Shown here in pieces: positions 42,093 through 49,518 of a DNA stretch of 64,000 nucleotides (position 1 is its first letter; the number at the start of each line of letters is the position of its first letter). The position numbers were made by a program, and so were the translations under genes. Under the pieces are notes generated by a model that worked only from the letters and a program-made list of their open reading frames with translations, was not told where the DNA came from and ran no database searches. The DNA is from JAEUJM01 sp044221555. Its GTDB lineage: Bacteria; Actinomycetota; Acidimicrobiia; Acidimicrobiales; DATDAH01. Where the stretch lies: the NCBI GenBank assembly GCA_044221555.1, contig JBGAOY010000019.1, forward strand, positions 14,201 through 78,200, given 5' to 3'.

Positions 42093-43358
42093 TCAGGCGT
42101 CGGCGTCCTCGAGCTCGCGGCCTCGGGTCTCCGGCACGAGGGGGAGGAGCAGCGCGGCCAACGCCGTCGGCAGGAACACCGCCGCGCCGGCCACTGCGAA
42201 CCGGTCGCCGGCATCGGCCACCAGGCCGAACAGCACGAGCCCGGTGAAGGCCCCGAGCACGCTGGCGGCGAGGAGCCAACCCGCGACCGCGGCACGCACG
42301 GGCGTGGGGAAGAGCTCGGCCTGCAGGGCACCCATGGCCGGGAGGAACGCAGCTCCCGCCATCACCGCGACGAGGTACCCGGCGATCGCAGCGGGCACCG
42401 AGCCGCTGTAGGTCACGGTGCCGGCCAGTGGGACGATCACCACCGCCATGGCCAGCGTGGGTCGACGACCCAGGTGGTCGGCGCCGGCGCGCCCGAGCAG
42501 CAGCCCGATCAGCCCGGCGATGCCGGCACCCACCACCATCGCCGCAGTGGCTGTCGAGGTCAGGTCGAGCACGTTCTCGGCGTAGACGAAGAGGAAGCTG
42601 TTGGCCGGGCCCGTCACGACGCTGATCGAGAACAGCACCACCACGAGGACCGCGAGCCGTCCCCGGAACGGGGCCGCGACGGCGCCGAGCACCGGGACGA
42701 CCCGATCGCCGGCCCGTGACGCCACCCGGAAGCGGTCGGTCTCGGCCACGTGGCGTCCCAGCCAGAGGACGCCCACCAAGGGGAGGAGGGCGAGGCTGAA
42801 GACGGCCCGGAAGCCGAGGGCGTCGCCCAGCACCCCTCGCAGGATCGCCACCACCCCGGCGCCGACGCCGTAGGCCGCGGCCACCAGCGAGAGGGCCCTG
42901 GCCCGGTCGTGGCTGGCGGTCTGTTCCGACGCCGCCACCCCGGCGACCGTGTCGGTGGCGCTCATGAACGGCCGCCCGAGCGCGAAGACGAGCACGAACA
43001 CGGCGTAGGTGGGGCTCAGCGCGACCAGCGTGGTGAGCGCGAGGCCGATGGCCGCACACCAGCGCAGCGCAGCGCGTCGGCCGACGCGGTCGGCGGCGGC
43101 GGCCAGGGGCAGGGCGAGCAGCGAGGCGAGGCGGATGACGGCCAGGCCCACCCCGATGGCTGTGCCCGACAGCCCGGCCTGATCGGCGATCGAGCCGCTG
43201 TCGCCCACCTGCCCGAAGGAGCGGGCCACGTCGCCGAGCGCCGCGACCACGCTGAACTGGCTGAACCCCGCGGCCGCGGCGAAGCCGGCGAGGGCGAGGA
43301 CGGCCGGGTCGGACCACCGGTGCAGGTGCAGCTCCGGCGACGGGTCGGCAGCCTCCAC
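42093..43358 (-). CDS. MFS transporter
   Basis: A 421-residue membrane protein with about 12 hydrophobic helices. Motif A-like AAAADRVGRRAALRW between helices 2 and 3, GADHLGRRPTLAM in the second half, PETRGRELEDADA at the end, the last typical of metabolite:H+ symporters. It lies downstream of, and on the same strand as, an enolase-superfamily enzyme, so uptake of that enzyme's substrate (a sugar acid or aromatic acid) is a reasonable guess. A hairpin doublet separates the two genes. Start at 43358; no better alternative seen. Confidence 0.83.
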   Translation of the reverse strand: MEAADPSPELHLHRWSDPAVLALAGFAAAAGFSQFSVVAALGDVARSFGQVGDSGSIADQAGLSGTAIGVGLAVIRLASLLALPLAAAADRVGRRAALRWCAAIGLALTTLVALSPTYAVFVLVFALGRPFMSATDTVAGVAASEQTASHDRARALSLVAAAYGVGAGVVAILRGVLGDALGFRAVFSLALLPLVGVLWLGRHVAETDRFRVASRAGDRVVPVLGAVAAPFRGRLAVLVVVLFSISVVTGPANSFLFVYAENVLDLTSTATAAMVVGAGIAGLIGLLLGRAGADHLGRRPTLAMAVVIVPLAGTVTYSGSVPAAIAGYLVAVMAGAAFLPAMGALQAELFPTPVRAAVAGWLLAASVLGAFTGLVLFGLVADAGDRFAVAGAAVFLPTALAALLLPLVPETRGRELEDADA

Positions 43359-43404
43359 GCCCGCCAGGCTCGCACCTCGCCGCCCCGCCGTCCGCCGTCC
43401 GCCG

Positions 43405-43514
43405 AACTGGCGCCCGATTCGGTCGCCCTGGCAACAAGATCAGGCGCCAGTTCAGGTGATCTTCCGAGCTGGCGCCCGATTCGGTGGCCCTGGCAACAAG
43501 ATCAGGCGCCAGTT
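43405..43514. repeat. Tandem doublet of a hairpin-forming 62-bp unit
   Basis: Two nearly identical units, each with inverted arms AACTGGCGCC...GGCGCCAGTT: 43405-43414 with 43443-43452, and 43467-43476 (one mismatch) with 43505-43514. Loops contain CGATTCGGT and GCAACAAGATCA. They lie between the enolase-superfamily gene and the MFS gene, both transcribed leftward, so they may terminate or attenuate read-through. Confidence 0.85.
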
Positions 43515-43602
43515 CAGGTGGGATCGCGTGATCGGGGTCGAGGGAACCGTCCACAGAGGTTCTGCTATCCGGGCGTCACGATCGCACCGCCGTTCAGGGG
43601 TG

Positions 43603-44850
43603 TCACCGGCGAGGGGGCTGCCCCTTCTTCGCCTTCGAGAGCTCGAGGGCCGTGCGCAGCCCCTTGTCCCGGATGGTCGCCACGGCGAGCCGCGTGACGT
43701 CCATGGTGAAGAAGCGGTGCCCGTACTTCCGCAGCGCGCGCCGGTCGATCTCGAAGCCCAGGCCGGGGGCGGTCGGCAGCTCGATCTCGCCGTGATCGCT
43801 GGTGAACGGGGTGGCGAGCACCCCGTCACGGGCCTCGACGGTCCAGCCCGGCGGGTCGATCGGGTACTCGAGCAGCCCGTCCTCCCGGTCGCCGCCCACG
43901 GCCATGAGTTGGAGGTTCACAGCGAAGCCGATGCCGTTGGTCCACGTGTGCGGCGTGTAGCGCAACCCGTTCTCGCGGCAGAGCCGGATGACCTCGAGCG
44001 TCTGGGCGATGCCCCCGCTCAACATGGCGTCGGGCTGGAAGATGTCGTAGCACCGCCGCTCGATCATCATCTGCAGCTCCGGGCGGCCCGAGGAGTGGTT
44101 CTCGCCCCCTGCGATCGGCAGGCGGGTGCCCGCGGTGAGCTTGGCGAGGTCGTCGTAGGCGTCCATGGCCAGGGGCTCCTCGAGCCAGGCGACGCCGAGG
44201 TCGGCACAGGCGTCGGCGAACCGCTGAGCCCGGTCCAGGTCCCAGAGCGGCGCGTCGGCCACGGCGGTGACCCGCCACGCCTGGTTGGCGTCGACCGCCA
44301 CCTTCATCCGGTCGCCGACGGCATCGACGGTGCGGGCGACCTGCTCGAGGTCCACGGCCTCGTCGAAGTCGTGGACCCGGATCTTGATGGCCCGGAACCC
44401 CTCGTCGTACCGGCGCTCGGCCTCCTCGACACGCTCCTCGGCCGTCCTCACCTGGCCGGTGGACGCGTAGAGCTTGATCCGACCGCCCGCGGCCCCGAGC
44501 AGCCGGTAGAGCGGTTGGCCGGCGAGCTTGGCCGTGATGTCCCAGAAGGCGGGTTCGATCCAGTGGTTGCGGAGGCCCAGGTAGCCCATCTCGCGCAGGC
44601 GCTGCTGCATGAGATCGATGTCGGTCGGGTCGAGCCCGACCAGGTAGGGGCCGATCAGGGCGCCGATCCCGCGCCGTTCCCTGCCCATCGCCGGCCCGGC
44701 CGACCATCCCTCGACACCGTCGTCGGTGATCACTCGGATGAGGTCGAATCGGTTCTCGGTCTGGGGGTAGCCGGGGATCCAGCTCGGGTAGAAGGGGGCG
44801 GGGAGGGGCACGGCGACGTGGAACAGCTCGATGCGGGCGATGGAGGTCAT
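43603..44850 (-). CDS. Mandelate racemase/muconate lactonizing enzyme family (enolase superfamily)
   Basis: A 415-residue protein. N-terminal capping domain (SIARIELFHVAVPLPAPFYPSW; VITDDGVEGWSAGP), then the TIM barrel with IKIR in place of the usual KxK acid/base motif, VDANQAW (Mg2+ Asp), WLEEPL (Glu), IAGGENHSS (Glu) and TPHTWTNG (His). It should remove an alpha-proton from a carboxylate, giving dehydration, racemisation or cycloisomerisation. The second Lys being Arg suggests one-sided chemistry using the His, as in some sugar-acid dehydratases. Sits between araC-type and MFS genes. Confidence 0.87.
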   Translation of the reverse strand: MTSIARIELFHVAVPLPAPFYPSWIPGYPQTENRFDLIRVITDDGVEGWSAGPAMGRERRGIGALIGPYLVGLDPTDIDLMQQRLREMGYLGLRNHWIEPAFWDITAKLAGQPLYRLLGAAGGRIKLYASTGQVRTAEERVEEAERRYDEGFRAIKIRVHDFDEAVDLEQVARTVDAVGDRMKVAVDANQAWRVTAVADAPLWDLDRAQRFADACADLGVAWLEEPLAMDAYDDLAKLTAGTRLPIAGGENHSSGRPELQMMIERRCYDIFQPDAMLSGGIAQTLEVIRLCRENGLRYTPHTWTNGIGFAVNLQLMAVGGDREDGLLEYPIDPPGWTVEARDGVLATPFTSDHGEIELPTAPGLGFEIDRRALRKYGHRFFTMDVTRLAVATIRDKGLRTALELSKAKKGQPPRR

Positions 44851-44918
44851 GGCTCGGTTGTACGGCGGCGGCCGCCCGGCGTCATTGACACCGGCGCGGG
44901 CCGACCTCGACATCTGGC

Positions 44919-45026
44919 GCCATCTGCGGTCGTGCCGTGGCGGGACGGACGCCACCTGGCAACGGGTCGTCCGGGGGCGCCGGCCATCTGCGATCGTGCC
45001 CGTGGCGGGACGGACGCCACCTGGCG
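44919..45026. repeat. Imperfect 65-bp-spaced direct repeat
   Basis: The segment CCATCTGCGGTCGTGCC...GTGGCGGGACGGACGCCACCTGG near 44921 recurs near 44986 with small changes. Each copy contains a self-complementary GTGGCG...CGCCAC. It fills most of the 203-bp gap between the AraC-type gene and the enolase-superfamily gene. Confidence 0.75.
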
Positions 45027-45053
45027 GCGGCTCGGCTGGGCGCGCCCGCCCGA

Positions 45054-46067
45054 TCAGCGAGCAGAGCGGGCGGCGTAGGCCCCCGGGGTGGTGCCCTCCC
45101 AGCGCTTGAACGCCCGGACGAACGCACTCGGCTCGCTGTAGCCCAGCGCCGCGGCCACCTCGGCGAGGGTGGGTGCCCTGCTCCCGGCGGCGCCTCCCGG
45201 CCCACGCCCCGCCAGCAGTTGGGTGGCGCGCGTGTGGCGGATCTCGTCGAGCAGAGCCTGCCAGCTCGTCCCCTCCGACGAGAGGGCTCGCTGGAGCGAC
45301 CGCAGGCTCAGGTGGAGGCTCTCGGCGACGGCCCGCTGGTCGGCGCCGGCCACGTCCTCGCGGATTCGTCGGCGCACGTACTCGGTGAGCGCTCCGGCCG
45401 CCGGCAGGGTGGACACCAGCCGATCGGCGTACTCGCGGTGGAGATCGAGCAGGGCCGGATCGGCGAAGGGGATGGGCTCGGCCAGCTGCTCGGCCGCCAA
45501 TTCGATCTCGTCGTCCACCGCTCCGAAGGTGATCGGGCACCGGAAGATGCGCCGGTACTCGCCCGTGCCGGTCGTCGGTGCGTCCCGCCTGAACCGGACC
45601 GCCGCCGGCGACAGGTCGGCTCGGGTGATCCACCGGCCGACCGTGAGGATCGCGGCGAAGACCGCTTCGGCTCGCTGCGGCTCCTGCTCGGCGGCGGCGG
45701 GGTGGAAGCTCAGCACCGCCCGGGCGCCGCGTCGGTCGAGCGAGATGGTGCTGACGTCGTTCAGCAGTCGCTGGTAGCCGACCAGGAGCTCGGCGGCGTC
45801 GCCCAGCGTGCGGCAGTTGGCGACCGCCTGGCCGAGCACCCGCAGCAGGGGTGGCCGCAGCCGCTCACCCACGTGCAGGCCGAAGTCCGGGTCGCCCGAC
45901 AGCGCGACGGCACGTCGCCACAGGCCCAGCACGGTGTCGGCGGGGAGACGGCGGTCGGGGGCGCCGAGATCCGCCTCGGTGATCCCGGCGCTGCGGAGCA
46001 GCTTCTCCCGGTCGACACCCCCCGCTTCGGCCGCCTCCACGATCGCCGCGGCGTAGGGGGCGACCAT
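45054..46067 (-). CDS. AraC family regulator with arabinose-binding-like N-terminal domain
   Basis: About 337 residues. N-terminal OruR/ArgR-type sensory domain (VAPYAAAIVEAAEAGGVDREKLLRSAGI; NCRTLGDAAELLVGYQRLL; FRCPITFGAVDDEIELAAE), then two helix-turn-helix motifs: AVAESLHLSLRSLQRALSSEG and TLAEVAAALGYSEPSAFVRAFKRWEGTTPG. An upstream TTG (46127) could extend it by 20 residues. It is divergent from a secreted lipase and precedes the enolase-superfamily and MFS genes, so either may be its target. Confidence 0.88.
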   Translation of the reverse strand: MVAPYAAAIVEAAEAGGVDREKLLRSAGITEADLGAPDRRLPADTVLGLWRRAVALSGDPDFGLHVGERLRPPLLRVLGQAVANCRTLGDAAELLVGYQRLLNDVSTISLDRRGARAVLSFHPAAAEQEPQRAEAVFAAILTVGRWITRADLSPAAVRFRRDAPTTGTGEYRRIFRCPITFGAVDDEIELAAEQLAEPIPFADPALLDLHREYADRLVSTLPAAGALTEYVRRRIREDVAGADQRAVAESLHLSLRSLQRALSSEGTSWQALLDEIRHTRATQLLAGRGPGGAAGSRAPTLAEVAAALGYSEPSAFVRAFKRWEGTTPGAYAARSAR

Positions 46068-46100
46068 GGTTCGGTAGTTGGGGTCCGCCACCGTGCCCAC

Positions 46101-46114
46101 CCAACCCGGGTTGG
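46101..46114. promoter_or_regulatory. Palindrome CCAACCCGGGTTGG
   Basis: A perfect 14-bp palindrome, with outer partial symmetry GTGCC...GGCAC, between the AraC-type gene and the divergent lipase gene. A TTGACA sequence reads leftward just beside it. Candidate regulator site for either gene. Confidence 0.45.
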
Positions 46115-46236
46115 CACGAGATGTCAACCGCCGGGAGCGGCGATGTCAGTGACTGCCGCCGCGACGTCGTCGTACGTTCGCCACCACCGAGGAGCGGCCG
46201 GCCACGAGGGGTCGGCCGCCCCGAGCTTGGGAGGAC

Positions 46237-47115
46237 ATGCCCGTGCCCCACTCCGCGCGCCCCCGACGGATGCACACCGCCGACTCGACGCTGCCGATCT
46301 CCCGACCAGGCGGGCTGCGTCGTCGTCGGGTCCCCGTCGTCGCCCTGCTCGCCCTCGCTGTGGCGTGGGCCCTCCTCGGTGTCGCCCCGGCGGAGGCGGC
46401 GGAGGAGGCGCCCCCGCCGCCGAGCGCCGCCATGGCTCCCACACGGCCCGTGATCATCGTGGCCGGCACGACGGCGGCCCAGCCCGTCGCCGACGTGGTC
46501 TACGCCCAGATGGCCGCGCGCCTGGCCCGCGACGGCTACGTCCCCTTCATCTTCGGGTTGCCCGGGGGCGGCCTGGGCAGCCTGCGCGCCAGCGCGAGGT
46601 CGCTCCACGAGTTCATCGGCCACGTCGTCGGGGTCACGGGCGCCACCCGGGTGGACCTGGTCGGCCACTCCCAGGGCGGGCTCCTCGGCCGTTACACCAT
46701 CAAGTACCTGGGCGACGCGTCGAGGGTGGGCACCTTGGTCAGCCTCGCCGCACCGAACCACGGCGCCACCTCGCGGCGCCTCGAGCAGATCTTCGGTGCG
46801 GGCAATTGCGTCGGTATCCCTGCATGCACCCAGATGGCGCCGGGTTCGTCGTTCCTGAACAGCCTGAACGCCGGTGACGACACCATCGGGGCCGTGCGCT
46901 ACGTGAACATGGCCAGCACCGGTGACCGCCTGGTGCGACCGACCACCACGGCCTTCCTGGACGACGACGGGAACAACACGAACGTCCTCCTCCAGTGGCA
47001 GTGCCCCAACGTGACCACCGACCACCTCGGCTTCCCGGACAGCGGCACGGTGTACAGCGGCATCCGCCGAGCGCTGGCCCGCCAGTCCATCCAACTGGAC
47101 TGCGCCGCCGGCTAG
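46237..47115 (+). CDS. Secreted lipase/esterase (triacylglycerol lipase-like)
   Basis: A 292-residue protein. Signal peptide with an Arg-rich n-region (GGLRRRR) and a hydrophobic core to about AEAAEE (residue 55). Hydrolase core: RPVIIVAGTTAAQP, LVGHSQGGLLGRY with the nucleophile Ser, SLAAPNHGATSRRL, Cys-flanked segment GNCVGIPACTQMAPGS, STGDRLVRP (acid) and TTDHLGFPDSG (His). This is the class 2 bacterial lipase pattern without a foldase. GGGAGGA lies close upstream of ATG. Divergent from the AraC-type regulator. Confidence 0.87.
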   Translation: MPVPHSARPRRMHTADSTLPISRPGGLRRRRVPVVALLALAVAWALLGVAPAEAAEEAPPPPSAAMAPTRPVIIVAGTTAAQPVADVVYAQMAARLARDGYVPFIFGLPGGGLGSLRASARSLHEFIGHVVGVTGATRVDLVGHSQGGLLGRYTIKYLGDASRVGTLVSLAAPNHGATSRRLEQIFGAGNCVGIPACTQMAPGSSFLNSLNAGDDTIGAVRYVNMASTGDRLVRPTTTAFLDDDGNNTNVLLQWQCPNVTTDHLGFPDSGTVYSGIRRALARQSIQLDCAAG

Positions 47116-47430
47116 CCCGCGCCATCCCGACCGCGGCTCGCCCGCCTCGCCCCGACCGCCGGCGGCCCCGGCCCCGCACCCGGGCCCCGTCCGCCGGCGC
47201 CGGACGCCGTGGTTCGCGGGGTCGGATCAGTCCTGCTGCCCGCGGCGCGGGGGTGGCGCGTGCGTGGTTGACGGTGTGGAGCGAGCCCGTCACGCCGTGG
47301 TCGGTGGGTGGGAAGGCGTCTCAGCGCTCGAGTGCGTCGGTTGGCCACGGGTAACCGGCCGGTAGGCGCCGGCGCTGACCATGCCCGCAGAGCACACGGG
47401 AGGAGTGGATATGCGTCGCGCGGTCCAGGT
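47116..47430. other. GC-rich gap with no gene seen
   Basis: About 315 bp between the lipase stop and the integrase fragment. No ORF with recognisable content. At its end GGAGGAGTGGAT ATG starts a 33-codon ORF that runs out of frame through the integrase fragment, suggesting an unrelated start region was fused to the broken integrase gene. Confidence 0.5.
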
Positions 47431-47526
47431 GGCGCCATCACCCTTGGCATCTACAGCGACGTCGCGCCAACGCTTCACGACGAAGCCGCCGAGATCGTCG
47501 CTGGCCTGGTGATCCCTGGCGGGTGA
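47431..47526 (+). pseudogene. Tyrosine recombinase (phage integrase) C-terminal fragment
   Basis: The last 31 codons before TGA read GAITLGIYSDVAPTLHDEAA followed by EIVAGLVIPGG. This is the characteristic end of tyrosine integrases: the segment after the GHSS motif, the nucleophilic Tyr (codon 47452-47454) in IYSDV, then the C-terminal helix. The preceding catalytic Arg/His regions are missing. It is a relic of an integrative element and lies at the left edge of the lower-GC cassette, with tRNA-Leu at the right. Confidence 0.72.
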
Positions 47527-47565
47527 GGCCTGCCACCGCCAGGACAAATGGTAAGACAAAAGAGG

Positions 47566-47601
47566 TTGTCGTGCCTCCTAGTCTCGGGTAGCGTCCGAGA
47601 C
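47566..47601 (+). promoter_or_regulatory. Leaderless promoter within an inverted repeat
   Basis: TTGTCG (47566-47571), 17-bp spacer, TAGCGT (47589-47594), then the ATG at 47602, which leaves room only for transcription starting at or next to the start codon. Arms GTCTCGG (47581-47587) and CCGAGAC (47595-47601) form a perfect inverted repeat around the -10 box, abutting the ATG. A second pair, GACAA/TTGTC, overlaps the -35. The geometry suits autorepression by the first cassette gene. Confidence 0.55.
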
Positions 47602-48495
47602 ATGAGCGAAGACGTGACCGGCGCTGCGAGCCAGCGGCGACCCAGGAAAGGCCGGAGTCCCAGCTACCCAGGGATTTCTCTGGAAGAGGCCGAGAAGCGG
47701 GTCCGCGAGCTCTACAACGTCGAGCGCCAGCACAATGCCCCGGTGTCGGCGATCGTTGAGCACTGGGGCTATGGCCCGACAAGCAGCGGTGGTCGGACCA
47801 TCGTCGCGGCGCTGAAGAAGTTCGGGCTTCTCGAGGATGATGGATCCGGCGACGAACGAACTGGGCGGCTCACGGACCTAGCGGTAGATCTCGTCCTCAA
47901 CCCTGATCCTGTGGCGGCACGACAAGAAGCAGCCCTGCTCCCAAGGTTTCATCGGCAGATGTGGGACGAGTACGGCTCGAGCCTCCCCTCTGCGGCCACG
48001 CTTCGCTATCGGCTCATTCGGGAGTTCGGCTTCACCGAGAGTGGGGCCGAGGAGTTCGTTCAGGAGTATCAGGCAACGATCGAGTACGCCGGCCTCCCTG
48101 AGAGCGGCGCCGAACCGGATGGCGCGGAGGCAGCAGCGGCCGATGCTTCGTCACTTCGACGGCCGGGAGGGGAGCGCCAGGACGAACGTCCGGCGGTAAG
48201 ACCCGTGTCTGGGGCCCCCGCACCGTCGCCCCTGCACAGCAGCGGTGCTTCCAACATGACCATCCCGATCCCGCTGTTGGGCGGGTCTCCCGTCTACATC
48301 TCGGGGGAGTTCCCGCTCACGGAAGGAAATTGGTCACAGATGATGCGCGTGCTGGAGGCCATGAAGCCTGGTCTTGTCGAGCCGGACGTCGGGCCAAAAG
48401 AGAATCTGCCCCCACCCGCATCACCGGAACGAAACGCTCCGGGAGAGGCTGATGGGGGCTTACGGAGTTCAGATTACGACGATCACGATGGATGA
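47602..48495 (+). CDS. Winged-helix-type protein, first gene of HEPN cassette
   Basis: A 297-residue protein. Residues about 28-95 (YPGISLEEAEKRVRELYNVE; SAIVEHWGYGPTSSGGRTIV; ALKKFGLLED; RLTDLAVDLVLNPD) read as a winged helix, followed by a helical domain with RFHRQMWDEYGSSLPS and EFVQEYQATIEYAGL. After an Ala/Pro linker a C-terminal motif MTIPIPLLGGSPVYISG and MMRVLEAMKP resembles the end of small regulator-like proteins. No ribosome-binding site; apparently leaderless. Codon use is less GC-rich than in neighbours. It overlaps the HEPN gene and could be its antitoxin or repressor, which is inference. Confidence 0.75.
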   Translation: MSEDVTGAASQRRPRKGRSPSYPGISLEEAEKRVRELYNVERQHNAPVSAIVEHWGYGPTSSGGRTIVAALKKFGLLEDDGSGDERTGRLTDLAVDLVLNPDPVAARQEAALLPRFHRQMWDEYGSSLPSAATLRYRLIREFGFTESGAEEFVQEYQATIEYAGLPESGAEPDGAEAAAADASSLRRPGGERQDERPAVRPVSGAPAPSPLHSSGASNMTIPIPLLGGSPVYISGEFPLTEGNWSQMMRVLEAMKPGLVEPDVGPKENLPPPASPERNAPGEADGGLRSSDYDDHDG

Positions 48496-49147
48496 CAACC
48501 CCCAGATCTGGACGGCGTCGGAGATCGACTCGATCGAGCGTTCCCTCTCGCCGGAGCGGTTCGCTCGCTACCTGTCGGCATCCTCGACCAAGCCTGAGGC
48601 CTTGGAGTACTACAGGTGGAACACAGCCCTGTCTGGCGCCTTCTACGGACCTCTTCAGTGCCTCGAGGTCGGACTACGGAATGCTGTGCATGAACGGCTC
48701 GCTCCACGGTACGGGGCGACTTGGTACCAGAACCAGACGATCATGCGCGGGCCAGGTCTCGCGATGGCGAGCGAAGCGATCGACAGGATCACCGTCCTCC
48801 GCAAGCCCGTGAGCCCCGGCCGTGTCGTGGCGGAACTGTCGTTCGGCTTCTGGGTCGGGCTGTTCTCGAACGCTTATGACGCAACCCTCTGGCGGCAGGA
48901 CCTCCACCGCCTGTTCTCACCGCGACCGCACCGCAGCGACCTGCACGACAAGTTGGACCGTCTCCGCACGCTTCGGAATCGGATCGCGCACCACGAACCG
49001 ATCTTCCAACGGAACCTCGTCGATGACTTCAACCGGATCCAGGATGTGCTGCGATCCGTTGCACCGGAACTCTGCGATTGGATGACCTATCACAATCGGG
49101 TGCTCGACATCCTGAGTGATGGCCCAAACGGCGGCCAGAGGTTCTGA
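48452..49147 (+). CDS. Abi-like HEPN-domain protein (putative RNase toxin)
   Basis: About 231 residues matching the Abi-like (AbiD/AbiF) HEPN layout: ERFARYLSASSTKPEALEYY, RWNTALSGAFYGPLQCLEVG, LRNAVHERL, ELSFGFWVGLFSNAYDATLW, LHDKLDRLRTLRNRIAHHEP. The RNRIAH segment is the RX4H active-site motif of HEPN ribonucleases. Family members act in abortive infection and toxin-antitoxin systems. GGGAGAGG precedes the ATG at 48452; an alternative ATG at 48488 overlaps the upstream stop by 8 nt. Either way translation is coupled to the first gene. Lower GC than neighbours. Confidence 0.82.
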   Translation: MGAYGVQITTITMDDNPQIWTASEIDSIERSLSPERFARYLSASSTKPEALEYYRWNTALSGAFYGPLQCLEVGLRNAVHERLAPRYGATWYQNQTIMRGPGLAMASEAIDRITVLRKPVSPGRVVAELSFGFWVGLFSNAYDATLWRQDLHRLFSPRPHRSDLHDKLDRLRTLRNRIAHHEPIFQRNLVDDFNRIQDVLRSVAPELCDWMTYHNRVLDILSDGPNGGQRF

Positions 49148-49235
49148 GCGCCGAGCGCACTGAGGGTCGAGCGAGAAAGTTCGCCTCGAGCCGGGGGTCC
49201 AGCACGCACTGCGCCCGATAGTTGCGAGCGCACCG

Positions 49236-49258
49236 GTAGAGATCCGGTAGAGATCCGC
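49236..49258. repeat. Short tandem repeat GGTAGAGATCC x2
   Basis: GGTAGAGATCC occurs twice in immediate succession between the HEPN gene and tRNA-Leu. It may mark the former insertion border, but no matching copy was found at the left edge near 47.5 kb. Confidence 0.5.
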
Positions 49259-49302
49259 CTCTTGGTCACCCTGGAATATGGCTCTGACCAGGGGAAACGT
49301 CG

Positions 49303-49387
49303 TGGGCGAGGGGGGACTTGAACCCCCACGTCCTTTCGGACACAGGAACCTGAATCCTGCGCGTCTACCAAATTCCGCCACTCGCCC
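49303..49387 (-). tRNA. tRNA-Leu (anticodon CAG)
   Basis: 85-nt class II tRNA. Acceptor stem GGGCGAG/CTCGCCC with discriminator A; D-arm GGCGGAATTTGGTAGACGC; anticodon stem CAGGA/TCCTG around loop TTCAGGT; long variable arm TGTCCGAAAGGACG; T-arm GGGGGTTCAAGTCCCCC. CCA is not encoded. Its 3' end points toward the HEPN cassette and integrase fragment, the classical orientation for element integration. Confidence 0.95.
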
Positions 49388-49518
49388 GAGTCGCGAAGGG
49401 CGATCGTAGCGCCTGGCGCCGCCGGTTCCCGACGTGTTCTCGCGAGATGCGGGAACCAACGGCCTCCGGGCGGCGTCGGACCTCGCATGGGACGTGAGCG
49501 ACAGCCGCAGGTGGACCC

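Noticed and set aside
47411..47511. 33-codon ORF with a good ribosome-binding site
   Set aside because: Its translation has no features and it reads the integrase fragment out of frame; treated as a deletion-junction by-product.
47116..49303. Direct repeat of the tRNA-Leu 3' end marking attL/attR
   Set aside because: No duplicate of the tRNA 3' segment was found by eye left of the cassette, so attachment sites are not annotated.
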